A DNA stretch of 64,000 bases from Ulvibacterium sp. (lineage in GTDB: Bacteria; Bacteroidota; Bacteroidia; Flavobacteriales; Flavobacteriaceae): assembly GCF_028285715.1 (NCBI RefSeq), contig NZ_JANQOO010000035.1, positions 496,001 through 560,000 on the forward strand. The letters are read 5' to 3'. The position numbers and the translations under genes were made by a program. Of the stretch, positions 52,619 through 61,654 are shown piece by piece. How positions within the stretch are numbered: position 1 is the stretch's first letter; each line of letters opens with the position of its first letter. Under the pieces are notes generated by a model. It saw only the letters and a list, made by a program, of their open reading frames with translations, did not search any database and was not told the origin of the DNA.

Positions 52619-53227
52619 ATGGATACACGAGATCAAATAAAACGAAAGGCGACGACCCTGTTTAATGAAAAGGGCGTTAAAAATATCACTCTGAGAGCGG
52701 TGGCTTCGGCTCTGGAAAAAAGCTATGGAAATATCACCTATCACTACAAGACCAAAAATGATCTTATTATTGAATTGTTCGAGGACATGGCGATTGAGAC
52801 CGCAGAAATCGTAAAATCATTTCAGTCCCAAAATTTACTCCACGCCATTTTAGATGCACCAAAGAAAACATTTGACATTTCAATGAAGTACCTGTTCTTT
52901 TATGTGGATTACGTAGAGATCAGGAGGAGCTATAGAGTTGTTTATAAAAAGGCCGAAGAAAACAACGCCTATAGGAAAGGGAATTTCATGAAGATTTTGG
53001 AACAACTACAAATCCAAGGAATTTTAAGAAAGGAGCTAACACCCAAAGATTTGAATTATTTGATGGATTTAAGTGGTGCAATGCGGACTTTCTTCTTTCT
53101 TAATCTTCGTCCGGAAAATTTTGTCGATTTGGAACTTAAAACAAAGTATACTGTCTATGTCAATAACCTGTTAATGCCTTATCTTACCGCTAAGGGGCTA
53201 GAGGAATATAAAGCGTATTTAGAATAG
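52619..53227 (+). CDS. TetR family transcriptional repressor
   Basis: This is a 202-residue regulator. The first 50 residues are a TetR helix-turn-helix (RDQIKRKATTLFNEKGVKNITLRAVASALEKSYGNITYHYKTKNDL). The rest is helical ligand-binding and dimer sequence without a known effector. The ATG lies 9 bases after its -7 element, so the transcript is almost leaderless. It probably represses the divergent alpha/beta hydrolase and itself. Confidence 0.9.
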   Translation: MDTRDQIKRKATTLFNEKGVKNITLRAVASALEKSYGNITYHYKTKNDLIIELFEDMAIETAEIVKSFQSQNLLHAILDAPKKTFDISMKYLFFYVDYVEIRRSYRVVYKKAEENNAYRKGNFMKILEQLQIQGILRKELTPKDLNYLMDLSGAMRTFFFLNLRPENFVDLELKTKYTVYVNNLLMPYLTAKGLEEYKAYLE

Positions 53228-53279
53228 CTTGATTTTAGAGCTGCACCCTTAATTTATCCAATAGTATAAGATTGTTGTA

Positions 53280-53693
53280 TCAATACATTGTATTGGGGTT
53301 TTTTGATGTATCCGGTATCTGTTGTATGGCATCCCAGTGCTCGCATATTTTCCCATTGGCATCAAACCGAAAAAAATCCATGGTTACGTACTCTTCGTTT
53401 CCAGGCCAAACCTGATGGGTATGCAGCGCCACTAAATCACCTTCGCCAATACATCGGACAAATTCAATGGACTTATTGGGATATTCCGCTTGCATTCTCT
53501 CAAAGTAGGTTATAAATCCTTCTGTGCCATTGGCAACATCCGGATTGTGCTGAATGTAGGTGTCGCCTATATACAATTCCACTGCTTTTCTGGGATTTCC
53601 TTCATAGGCCATTTTATAGAAGGCTATGGCATTTTGTTTGTTTTCCTCCATCAGTTGTGTTTTTTGTAGTCTTCCTATCACATATGGTTTCAT
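53280..53693 (-). CDS. NTF2/SnoaL-like small protein
   Basis: The product has 137 residues from ATG 53693, or 123 from ATG 53651, which matches the usual family start (MEENKQNAIAFYKMAYEGNP). A cone-shaped NTF2 fold is suggested by IGDTYIQHNPDVANG, LVALHTHQVWPG and YVTMDFFRFDANGKICEHWDAIQQIP. The last motif holds the conserved polar pocket. Such proteins isomerise or bind small ligands. It follows the DUF1080-like gene by 6 bases, so it belongs to the glycosidase operon. Confidence 0.82.
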   Translation of the reverse strand: MKPYVIGRLQKTQLMEENKQNAIAFYKMAYEGNPRKAVELYIGDTYIQHNPDVANGTEGFITYFERMQAEYPNKSIEFVRCIGEGDLVALHTHQVWPGNEEYVTMDFFRFDANGKICEHWDAIQQIPDTSKNPNTMY

Positions 53694-53699
53694 TGGATT

Positions 53700-54608
53700 C
53701 TATTCCAGGTATTTGGACAAAACCTTGGGTGTTTTTTCCAGTTTCCTGTAAAATATATCCTTGAAATAAATTACCGCACCTTCCGATTGGAGTGTTAATC
53801 TACCCGAAACCAGAGGTTCCGGGGTCGTCCCCTTTTTGTAAAATGAATTGAGGAGAATTAGATTTACTTTCCCATTGATCATATGTACGGCATGATTTTC
53901 CCAACAGATAAGTTCCAAGGTATTCCACGCTCCATGGGGTTTTTCGTTGTATGGGCTGGCAATTACGATTTGCCATTCGTTTTTACCCTCAAAATGGTGT
54001 AACCCTGCGTTTTGATCAAATAGCAGCATAGTATCCTTTAAAGTGCTTACCAAATGCTCCAGATAGGGCTTCGCTTTTTTAATGGCCGTGGGAATAGCCG
54101 TGGTCGGCGTGGCGGGAATATCCAAAATCACATTCTTTGCCCAGTAACTGCCTACGTCCCCTTCATGGATTTGTAATTCGTGCCTAACCTTTCCCTGATG
54201 GTACAGAATGCCCCCGTCTTTGGGCCGACCTTCCATCCATTTCCACTTTAGGTCCCCCCATTTGAACTTTAATTTAAGGTGATAGTTGGCCATACTATCC
54301 TTAAGAATCAATCCGCCGATTACCTCGCCCGATATTCGAATAACGTTTTCCTCATCAAGGGTATCAATGGTGAACACGGCCAAAGGGTCATTATATCCCA
54401 ATCCCTCTACGTAATTGCCCAAACTATCTTTTTTAAGCCCTGGAACACGCACGGAAGAGTCTGGTATGCCCAAATAATGTCTAAAGGCCAGGGTATCCTC
54501 TCCCTTATAGATTGGTATCCATTTGTCCTTGTCCTCCGAACAACTGAATATCATCAACAAAAACAAGATGGGAACGAGAAGGCGAAAAAAGGTCTTAAGA
54601 TTGGTCAT
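53700..54608 (-). CDS. DUF1080-like exported lipoprotein
   Basis: The protein has 302 residues from the ATG at 54608, chosen over the in-frame TTG at 54614. The lipobox is LMIFSCSE (Cys about 24). The body matches the DUF1080 (3-keto-disaccharide hydrolase-like) concanavalin fold: YHLKLKFKWGD, DGGILYHQG, WQIVIASPYNEKPHGAWNTLELICWENHAVHMINGK and SGRLTLQSEGAVIYFKDIFYR. These proteins bind or cleave sugars in Bacteroidota. It lies in one operon with the DUF5605 enzyme upstream. Confidence 0.88.
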   Translation of the reverse strand: MTNLKTFFRLLVPILFLLMIFSCSEDKDKWIPIYKGEDTLAFRHYLGIPDSSVRVPGLKKDSLGNYVEGLGYNDPLAVFTIDTLDEENVIRISGEVIGGLILKDSMANYHLKLKFKWGDLKWKWMEGRPKDGGILYHQGKVRHELQIHEGDVGSYWAKNVILDIPATPTTAIPTAIKKAKPYLEHLVSTLKDTMLLFDQNAGLHHFEGKNEWQIVIASPYNEKPHGAWNTLELICWENHAVHMINGKVNLILLNSFYKKGTTPEPLVSGRLTLQSEGAVIYFKDIFYRKLEKTPKVLSKYLE

Positions 54609-54617
54609 AAGCAAAAT

Positions 54618-56117
54618 TTATTGTGCAGCCAGTCGTAATACTACGGCCATATAGGGCTTTCGGGGAAGGTCCAATTTATCTCCCTTACCAAAAGTACGTT
54701 CCTGTTTAACAATTGTACCGGTTTTGGTATCGATGATATCCGCCTGGTATTTAAGGTTTTCTGGCAATTCCATGAACGTCCAACTGCTATTTTGATACTC
54801 GCCGAAATAATATAGATAATAGGTCTTATCTACTCCAGCCCGGATCCAATTTAAGCGCCAGTCCGTTCCCAAGGGTTTCAAATGACCGGGGATGTTGTTG
54901 AGCACTTTCTTTAATACGTGGAGTTCTTGTGCCGAACTCCCTTCAAAATTGCCTCCCTGACGAAAAAATTGGAAACCTGTGTCCTTTTGTTGAAATGCTT
55001 CCCCGTGCGTGGCATAGGCCCCAAGAATGGTCATCAGCCAAAAACGATGTCGAATCATGTCCCCGTTGAGGGCCACTGTGCGGTTGTCCCCGTTACCTTC
55101 GTAACAGAATTCATCAAAAAGTACGGGCTTTTTAAAGGTATCCCGAAGGGTGGTACTTTTCCACCAAGCCTCGCTCTGGGCACTCACATGGGTCACCCAT
55201 GGCTTGCTGTGGTCATACCAGTTTGCAGCATTATGGATAGATCGTAGCCGATTGTAAGGGTCATTTTCTTGAAAAAACCGGAAATACCCGTCCCAATCCT
55301 CGGTCGTCCTTTCCAACATCAGATCAAATTCATTGGCCATGGACCACCAAATGTTACGGAACGCCCCAAATCTGGCATTTACATACTTTAAATAAAGGTA
55401 TTGTTCTTTTTTGTTCATCGTGTCAAACCCCCAAACTCCTTTATCGTAAGGATGGAAAACAAAGAGGTCTACCTGAATGTCTAACTTTTGCATTTCCTTG
55501 ATATACCTTTCATAACGGGCAAAGTAATCCACATTGAATCGGGTAAAATCCCAATCTTTCACCTTTCCCTCGTAGGGATAAAGATCATAGTCCATGCCAC
55601 TTGGTGCATGAGGGAGTAATGCTACCCTAATTTTATTGAAAGGGGATTTTTTAAGTGATTCCAAGGTTTTTTCACGGGTTTCTCGCTTTTGTTGTATCCA
55701 TCCGTACGCTGTAGTACCTAAGGGGTAAAAAGGTTTTCCATCGGCATACGCAAAATGAAAAGTGCCCTTGACGGCCACAGGACCATGATTTCCGCTTTTG
55801 GGCGGGATACATTGAAACATACCTTTTTGCCGGTGAAGCTGGGTATCGTTACTTTCGGTAATGTACCGCCAAGTGCCCTCCTTATGGGGCATAAAACGTA
55901 GTTTGTAGCTACCATCCCCGTCATAGAACCCTGAAACCGTAACAGTGTCCTGTCTATGATAAAACTTGCCGGTAAGCTGCACTTCAGTGAATGGATTACC
56001 TTCTTTTTTTCCATTTAATTGCAATTCGAAAACATCCCATTTTTCTACTTGGTATTGGGCCCCAAGGAAAAAACTAGATAGGAAAACAGTCCATAGAAGC
56101 GATGTACCAATTCTCAT
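54618..56117 (-). CDS. Exported glycoside hydrolase (DUF5060/DUF4038/DUF5605 type)
   Basis: The 499-residue protein has a signal peptide (LLWTVFLSSFFLGAQ). An N-terminal DUF5060-like beta domain (VEKWDVFELQLNG) precedes a DUF4038-like (beta/alpha)8 barrel, with TTAYGWIQQKRETREKTLESLKKSPFNKIRV. The probable acid/base Glu is in WWSMANEFDL and the nucleophile Glu in PVLFDEFCYEG. A small C-terminal DUF5605 beta domain follows. Related enzymes act on plant or algal polysaccharide side chains; the substrate is unknown. It opens an operon with the DUF1080-like and NTF2-like genes. Confidence 0.88.
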   Translation of the reverse strand: MRIGTSLLWTVFLSSFFLGAQYQVEKWDVFELQLNGKKEGNPFTEVQLTGKFYHRQDTVTVSGFYDGDGSYKLRFMPHKEGTWRYITESNDTQLHRQKGMFQCIPPKSGNHGPVAVKGTFHFAYADGKPFYPLGTTAYGWIQQKRETREKTLESLKKSPFNKIRVALLPHAPSGMDYDLYPYEGKVKDWDFTRFNVDYFARYERYIKEMQKLDIQVDLFVFHPYDKGVWGFDTMNKKEQYLYLKYVNARFGAFRNIWWSMANEFDLMLERTTEDWDGYFRFFQENDPYNRLRSIHNAANWYDHSKPWVTHVSAQSEAWWKSTTLRDTFKKPVLFDEFCYEGNGDNRTVALNGDMIRHRFWLMTILGAYATHGEAFQQKDTGFQFFRQGGNFEGSSAQELHVLKKVLNNIPGHLKPLGTDWRLNWIRAGVDKTYYLYYFGEYQNSSWTFMELPENLKYQADIIDTKTGTIVKQERTFGKGDKLDLPRKPYMAVVLRLAAQ

Positions 56118-56207
56118 AATAGCTGACCTTATGGACGAAAATATAATAAAAGAATTGAACTGCTTGAAAATTTGATACTCAAAAAAACGATTATGGGAAG
56201 TGTACCA

Positions 56208-57968
56208 CTATTGATTGTATGGAATGTAGTTTTCCCACTCCCAAGGAGTATAGGTGTCGCCTATGGCAACTTCCAAAAGCTCCTTAAAAATGCTTTCCCC
56301 ATTATCACTGTTGGCCATGATCAGTATCCCTTTTCCGGTTTGGGGAAAGATGACTGAGTAATGCTGGAATCCATCGCCGTGTCCTTCCTTAAAAGCTCCA
56401 AAACCGTATGGGGTTTCAAACAAGCCCCATCCCAACCCATAACTTAAGTTAATGGCATCATACAGTGTAGTATCCTTTTTTGATAGTGGCCCAAATTGTT
56501 TTGTGGAACGTATTCGGATCTGGGGTCTGAACAATGCTGCCCAAGACGACTTGGAAATAAGTTTTTCCTGCAGTACGGCTTCCAAAAATCGGGTATAATC
56601 CCTTGCAGTGGTCTCTAGGGTGCTAGGTCCTCTGGGCTCATTATCCGTATCCTTGGGGTAAAGTTGCCCTTTGGTGGAATGCCCATAGGCGAAATCCTTT
56701 TCAAAACGGGTATACCATTGATACCCCGAGTTTTCCATACCAATCGGTTTAAAAATGTATTCTTGGGCCAAGGACTCTAAATCTTTGCTGAGGATTTTTT
56801 CCAGGATTACCTGTAGGTATACCATTCCTTCCCCTGAGTATTGATAACGGCTTCCCGGCTCAAACTTAACCCTTAGCTTCCGGTCCTCCTCAAACCACCG
56901 CCAGTTCGGAAACCCGGTAGTGTGGGCCAAGCACATACGCGCCGTAATTTTAGGATATAAAGTGTCTGCCGCCAAATCGGAAAAATCATCGTGCCACCGG
57001 GTCATGGGTTCATATTCATATATTTTTTTGGGAAGATAGGATTCCAAAGGCGTATCCAAGTCAATGATACCTTCCTCCACCAATTTCATTGTCAAAACCG
57101 CAAAAACCGCTTTGCTCAAAGAGGCACCATACATATTGGTCGAATCTGTAAGCGGCATTTTGGTTTTATAATCCCGATATCCAAAGGTTTTTTGATAAGT
57201 GGCCGTATTCCCATTAAAGATAGAAACCGCCAGACCATGTACCTGGGCATCAGTCGTGAGCTGTTCGATTTTAGCGGTTAGGGAATCCCGAGTAATAGTG
57301 GTGCCGGGCAATTGGGATATATTTTGCGAGCTCTTGGAATTGCAACCTATAAGGCCAAAAATGAAAAAGGTTAATAGAAGTCCAATGGTTTTGGAGCTTT
57401 CGTGCATCCCTTTTTTTAAGAAGGGAAAGGCCAAGGGGTAATAACACTTTTTAGCGTTTAAGACAGTTACAATGTTTAGTATCGTTACAATGAGCGTATA
57501 GGGAATAACGCCCATGAAAAGGAAAAATCCCAAACCCTCAACGGTAATGAGGGCTATAAAGGACAGCAGAAACAGAATGGTCATGGTAATCTGAAAGTTT
57601 ATGACCCTTCTGCCATGTGCGTCATAAATGGGGTTGTCCTCCCGTTTATGAATCCAAAGAAACAAGGGAAAAAGCACATTGCATAAGGGTAACACCAAGC
57701 CTAAAATAGGCGTGCCGTGTAATAACAACAACCATTTTTTTTGGAGGTTTTCTATTTTAGGGTTTTCGAGAACAAGAAGATCTTCTACCTTAATTTCGAG
57801 GGCGGCCGCCAGTAGCTTAATGGTTTGCAGATGTGGTTTGGTATTTCCTTTCTCAATGCGCTGTATGGTACGCACCGCGACGTTGGTCTTTTCGGATAAA
57901 TCTTCCTGTGAGTATCCTTTTAGCTTGCGTTGATAGATTAGGTTTTTAGCCAGCGTATTGTTTTCCAT
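56208..57968 (-). CDS. XRE-DUF4870 protein fused to a serine-hydrolase lipoprotein
   Basis: The frame of 586 residues joins two proteins. Residues 1-70 are an XRE/Cro helix-turn-helix (YSQEDLSEKTNVAVRTIQRIEKG), and 75-186 are a DUF4870 membrane domain ending YYPLAFPFLKK. Met 188 then opens a second lipoprotein leader (IGLLLTFFIFGLIGC, Cys 209) and a class-C beta-lactamase-like hydrolase. That part has SLSK (Ser 283, Lys 286), YSG (377-379) and a late GHGDGF motif. The start is ATG 57968 rather than GTG 58004, which lies before the promoter. The join falls at a run of seven A residues, so a lost stop or an indel is likely. Either half alone would be ordinary. Confidence 0.85.
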   Translation of the reverse strand: MENNTLAKNLIYQRKLKGYSQEDLSEKTNVAVRTIQRIEKGNTKPHLQTIKLLAAALEIKVEDLLVLENPKIENLQKKWLLLLHGTPILGLVLPLCNVLFPLFLWIHKREDNPIYDAHGRRVINFQITMTILFLLSFIALITVEGLGFFLFMGVIPYTLIVTILNIVTVLNAKKCYYPLAFPFLKKGMHESSKTIGLLLTFFIFGLIGCNSKSSQNISQLPGTTITRDSLTAKIEQLTTDAQVHGLAVSIFNGNTATYQKTFGYRDYKTKMPLTDSTNMYGASLSKAVFAVLTMKLVEEGIIDLDTPLESYLPKKIYEYEPMTRWHDDFSDLAADTLYPKITARMCLAHTTGFPNWRWFEEDRKLRVKFEPGSRYQYSGEGMVYLQVILEKILSKDLESLAQEYIFKPIGMENSGYQWYTRFEKDFAYGHSTKGQLYPKDTDNEPRGPSTLETTARDYTRFLEAVLQEKLISKSSWAALFRPQIRIRSTKQFGPLSKKDTTLYDAINLSYGLGWGLFETPYGFGAFKEGHGDGFQHYSVIFPQTGKGILIMANSDNGESIFKELLEVAIGDTYTPWEWENYIPYNQ

Positions 57969-57988
57969 GGTCCAAATTTCGTTGACTA

Positions 57989-57996
57989 CAAAACTA
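57989..57996 (-). promoter_or_regulatory. Promoter -7 element (TAGTTTTG) of the fused XRE/hydrolase gene
   Basis: The minus strand reads TAGTTTTG, matching TAnnTTTG, 21 bases before the ATG at 57968. It places the upstream GTG outside the transcript. No clear -33 element was found. Confidence 0.4.
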
Positions 57997-58088
57997 GCGA
58001 CCACATCCGGTCTTTATCATGACATTTGGGTGTCACCTATATGTCATTTCCTCGTATCCGCCAGATCCCCTGGGATATCCAGAAAGAA

Positions 58089-58319
58089 TCACCCATTATG
58101 GGAGCCATCGCAAAATGGCGGGGTGCTGGTCTGTTTGCAGGTACATAGCCAGGCTTCTTTGGTCTCTTCCGCTTCAAAAACCAAGGGCGGTGTTGCCTTA
58201 TTGGTCCTATGTGAGCCATCACAAAAAGGTTGTTCATTACTGTGACTACAACTGCACCAGGAATAACGCTTTCCGGCTTCAAGGTCTACGGGAATAGGGG
58301 AATACTTTGTATCGCTCAT
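58089..58319 (-). CDS. Tandem CDGSH iron-sulfur protein
   Basis: This is a small protein of about 76 residues from ATG 58319 (an upstream TTG at 58325 is less likely). It carries two CDGSH signatures, CSCSHSNEQPFCDGSH and CTCKQTSTPPFCDGSH. Each has three Cys and one His to hold a 2Fe-2S cluster, so two clusters are expected. Bacterial double-CDGSH proteins are thought to act in electron transfer or iron and redox balance. It has no signal peptide. It stands alone between the hydrolase and acyltransferase genes. Confidence 0.93.
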   Translation of the reverse strand: MSDTKYSPIPVDLEAGKRYSWCSCSHSNEQPFCDGSHRTNKATPPLVFEAEETKEAWLCTCKQTSTPPFCDGSHNG

Positions 58320-58376
58320 ATCCAATTCGTTTTAGACTAAAATACACAATAGGATAATAGCGAAAAAAGAGAGGGA

Positions 58377-59561
58377 TTAATTTTTAACCAATCCAAATAG
58401 CCGGAGTATTCTAACTAAGGAGGCTCTCATTGTTTTATGTACGTTTAGGTATAGCGGTTCCATCTTGGCCCACATATATCCAAAGAAAGAAATCAGGCTC
58501 GATTTTAAGGTAACCTTGTGCCTTTCATATAGCAAAGCGGTGTACGTACAAAGAAACATAAACACCAAAGCACTGGGAATAACAATTTGTGGTGTTAAAG
58601 AGTGATGGAAAAATCGATATAGGCCCAAGCCCGTAAAGCTTCCATAAAGAATAATGAAATGAACCACATAAATGGACAACGTACTTTGCCCAATCTTAAT
58701 CAATGTCTTATGGGTCAAGAAGCCTCTAAAGAGCATGAACACGGCAAGCACCAGAAAAACATCCCCTAGTCGAATAAATAAGTAATTATTGAAATAAATA
58801 CGTTCAAATAATTGTATGTCAGTATATTTCGATAGTAATAAAAAGAAATGGGAAGAATAAAATATTAGCGTAAGCCCTATTACGGTTGCCGAACCGATCG
58901 CTATCGGGTATAAATACTTAAAATCCCTAAATCGGGTGAACAGCAGGGATAAAAATCCACCAAAAGCCGTATAGCCAAACCAAGGAAAAATAGTAAATAC
59001 TGAGCCGTTGGCCTTGGTGAAATAATTGGCCAGGGCATCCGGCAAAAACGAATACGAGAATTGCTTGTACCAGGGCTCTAACAAAAACAACAGTACGGTA
59101 ATCGTGGCCAAGGCCGCCGGGAACAGCCACCTCTTTTGTTTGTACGTTATCAAATAAAGGCCAATAATGCCCAAAATGGAAAGGCCAATACAGTGCAGCA
59201 CATCTACCAAATAAAATGCATCATAGATTTGACCTTGTAGTAGTCCAAAAAGATTCAGACGTAATAGATATCCTATCAGTAGTAACTGCAGTCCACGTTT
59301 TAACCCCTTTTTAATCCTTGGATTATCAAAGCCTGTTTGTGGAACACGTACCAAGAGGTAGGTAAAGATAAATCCGGACACCGTAAAGAATACTGGGGCC
59401 GTAATACCTCTAAAATATTTCCAAATAGTATAACCCCCAGCGGAGTTGTCCCGAAACCCCATATCCAAAAGTCCATCTACAAAATGTCCTTGGAGCATCA
59501 TGAGAATGGCCCATGCCCTCATGGCATCTATAAAATATAATCTGGCGGACTTTCTTTCCAT
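58377..59561 (-). CDS. Membrane acyltransferase (DUF1624/OpgC-like)
   Basis: The product is an integral membrane protein of 394 residues with about ten helices. The N-terminus RLYFIDAMRAWAILMMLQGHFVDGL has the conserved Asp, Arg and His of DUF1624/acyltransferase-3 proteins. This is followed by FRGITAPVFFTVSGFIFTYL. It probably transfers an acyl group to a sugar or glycan at the membrane. The target is unknown. It is divergent from the FMN reductase gene; no clear promoter element was found in between. Confidence 0.85.
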   Translation of the reverse strand: MERKSARLYFIDAMRAWAILMMLQGHFVDGLLDMGFRDNSAGGYTIWKYFRGITAPVFFTVSGFIFTYLLVRVPQTGFDNPRIKKGLKRGLQLLLIGYLLRLNLFGLLQGQIYDAFYLVDVLHCIGLSILGIIGLYLITYKQKRWLFPAALATITVLLFLLEPWYKQFSYSFLPDALANYFTKANGSVFTIFPWFGYTAFGGFLSLLFTRFRDFKYLYPIAIGSATVIGLTLIFYSSHFFLLLSKYTDIQLFERIYFNNYLFIRLGDVFLVLAVFMLFRGFLTHKTLIKIGQSTLSIYVVHFIILYGSFTGLGLYRFFHHSLTPQIVIPSALVFMFLCTYTALLYERHKVTLKSSLISFFGYMWAKMEPLYLNVHKTMRASLVRILRLFGLVKN

Positions 59562-59725
59562 GTTCGGCTTTTCGGTCTTTATACTTTCCTTCCAAATAGA
59601 AGTTCAACGACCTATATACTTGTGAAACAGTGGGTTTGGATGTTTTGCGTTGCAAAATTATGTAAAATGCTCGCAATTCAATTGCATTTACGCTATTTTC
59701 GTCGAATAACGATTAAAACGCTTAA

Positions 59726-60265
59726 ATGGCTACAATATTGGCATTTGCAGGGAGCAATTCTTCAACTTCCATTAATTATCAATTGGTAAAATACACAGCT
59801 TCACTAGTAGATGACCAGGTCGTTCAATTACTGAATATGGCTCATTTTCCATTTCCTATGTACAGTATTGACTACGAAAAAGAGAATGGATTTTCCAACT
59901 CTTTAGTCGAACTCAAAGGCGATATAGGCAAAGCCGACGGACTCATAATCTCCGTGAATGAGCATAATGGCAATCCGTCTGCCTATTTTAAGAACTTGAT
60001 CGATTGGCTCTCCCGTGTGGAACGCAAATTTTTACAGGATAAAACCCTATTGCTGATGTCCACTTCAGGAGGAAAAAGGGGAGGTGCCGGTGCTTTGGAA
60101 ATTGCGGAGAAAACCTTGGTAAGGTTTGGCACTTCTGAAATTTTGACCTTTTCGTTACCCAATTTCAGCACCAACTTTGACGTTCACAAAGGTATTTTGG
60201 ATCATGGGTTGGCACAGCTGCATCAAAATATAGTAGCGGAATTCTTATCCAAAATCCAAGCTTGA
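59726..60265 (+). CDS. NADPH-dependent FMN reductase
   Basis: This flavodoxin-like enzyme of 179 residues uses NAD(P)H to reduce FMN, quinones or azo compounds. The opening ILAFAGSNSSTSINYQLVKYTASL is the phosphate-binding loop of the family. The NEHNGNPSAYFKNLIDWLSR and MSTSGGKRGGAGALEIAEKTLVRFG segments match the second and third flavin contacts. The stop codon overlaps the next TTG start (TTGA), so it is translated together with pabB. Confidence 0.9.
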   Translation: MATILAFAGSNSSTSINYQLVKYTASLVDDQVVQLLNMAHFPFPMYSIDYEKENGFSNSLVELKGDIGKADGLIISVNEHNGNPSAYFKNLIDWLSRVERKFLQDKTLLLMSTSGGKRGGAGALEIAEKTLVRFGTSEILTFSLPNFSTNFDVHKGILDHGLAQLHQNIVAEFLSKIQA

Positions 60266-61560
60266 GAAAAACGGTTTCCTACACGGTAGCGGACATCCAA
60301 AAATTTAAGGACTCCCTTTTAAACTGGTCCCGGCGGTTTAGGGAAATTGTTTGGCTGGAAGGCAATGGCCATGCCGATGTATATAGCTCATTCGACGCCA
60401 TTCTGGCCGTTGATGCGTTTACTTCTATACAAAGTAATTTCCATGATGCGTTTCTGGATTTACAGCAATATCAGTCGAAGACAAAGGATTGGTTGTTCGG
60501 CTATTTGTCCTATGACCTTAAGAATGATGTAGAACAATTGAGTTCCAATAATCCAGATGGATTGGATTTTCCGGAATTGTTTTTTTTTCAGCCCAAGAAA
60601 ATTATCCGATTGAAAGGAAACTTAGTAGATTTCATATACCTGCATACGCTGGAAGATGAAATTGAGCAGGACTTCGGATCCTTGTTAGGGGGAGACTTTG
60701 CGAATCCGGAAGCGGTCCCTACCTCCAAAGATATCCGGATACATATGCGTATTTTCAAGGATGAGTATTTCAGCAGGGTGGAAAAGATGTTGGCCCATAT
60801 CCATCGTGGTGATATCTATGAGGCCAATTTTTGTCAGGAGTTCTACTCCAAGGATACTCAAATCGATGCTTTACGGATCTATCAAAAGCTAAACATTATC
60901 TCAAGGGCTCCTTTTTCGGTTTATCTGAAGTTAAACGACAAGTACTTGCTCTCGGCCTCTCCTGAACGCTACCTTAAAAAAATGGGAACCCGAATTATTT
61001 CCCAACCGATTAAAGGTACGGCCAGGCGTTCCCCTAATGAAATTGAAGATGAAAAATTAAGGCTTTCCTTGGCCCGGGACAAAAAGGAGCGTGCCGAAAA
61101 TATTATGATCGTGGATTTGGTCCGGAACGATATGTCCAAAAGTGCGCTTAAAAGAAGTGTGGCTGTGGAAGAGCTCGGTAAGGTGTACACTTTCAAACAA
61201 GTACATCAAATGATTTCAACTGTTACCGCAAGGGTGGAGCCAACTAAAAATCCTGTGGAAATCATTAAGGAGACTTTTCCAATGGGCAGTATGACCGGGG
61301 CGCCTAAAATTTCGGCGATGAGAATCATTGAGGAATTGGAGTCCTTTAAAAGAAGCCTTTACAGTGGTGCCGTGGGTTATTTTACCCCAAAAGGTGATTT
61401 CGATTTTAATGTGGTCATACGTAGTATTTTGTACAATGCCACAAAGGAATATGTGTCTTTTTCCGTGGGTAGTGCCATTACGGCTATGGCAGATCCGGAA
61501 CATGAATACGAGGAGTGCCTTGTAAAGGCCAAGGCTATGCGAGAAGTACTGGAAGGCTAG
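60262..61560 (+). CDS. pabB: Aminodeoxychorismate synthase component I (PabB-like)
   Basis: This 432-residue enzyme of the chorismate-binding family makes 4-amino-4-deoxychorismate for folate. The PIKGT motif (SQPIKGTARRS) contains the Lys that marks PabB; anthranilate synthases have Ala there. Other motifs are IYEANFCQEF, ASPERYL, ENIMIVDLVRNDMSK, FPMGSMTGAPK and YSGAVGYF. The start is TTG, overlapping the upstream stop codon. The N-terminal 100 residues are shorter than in TrpE. PabA and PabC are not nearby. Confidence 0.9.
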   Translation: MRKTVSYTVADIQKFKDSLLNWSRRFREIVWLEGNGHADVYSSFDAILAVDAFTSIQSNFHDAFLDLQQYQSKTKDWLFGYLSYDLKNDVEQLSSNNPDGLDFPELFFFQPKKIIRLKGNLVDFIYLHTLEDEIEQDFGSLLGGDFANPEAVPTSKDIRIHMRIFKDEYFSRVEKMLAHIHRGDIYEANFCQEFYSKDTQIDALRIYQKLNIISRAPFSVYLKLNDKYLLSASPERYLKKMGTRIISQPIKGTARRSPNEIEDEKLRLSLARDKKERAENIMIVDLVRNDMSKSALKRSVAVEELGKVYTFKQVHQMISTVTARVEPTKNPVEIIKETFPMGSMTGAPKISAMRIIEELESFKRSLYSGAVGYFTPKGDFDFNVVIRSILYNATKEYVSFSVGSAITAMADPEHEYEECLVKAKAMREVLEG

Positions 61561-61642
61561 GTTAGGGGCATTGAAGTAGATTACCAAAAAACATACATTT
61601 TTCCTCCAGTATCTTCTTGTTTCCGACAATAAACTTTTCCGC

Positions 61643-61650
61643 TACCTTTG
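61643..61650 (+). promoter_or_regulatory. Promoter -7 element (TACCTTTG) directly before tilS
   Basis: TACCTTTG matches TAnnTTTG and ends only 4 bases before the GTG start of tilS. Transcription from it would begin at or very near the start codon, giving a leaderless mRNA. Confidence 0.5.
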
Positions 61651-61654
61651 TTTT

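Noticed and set aside
57969-58004. GTG start for the XRE/hydrolase fusion
   Set aside because: A -7 element lies between this GTG and the ATG at 57968, and the helix-turn-helix begins shortly after the ATG.
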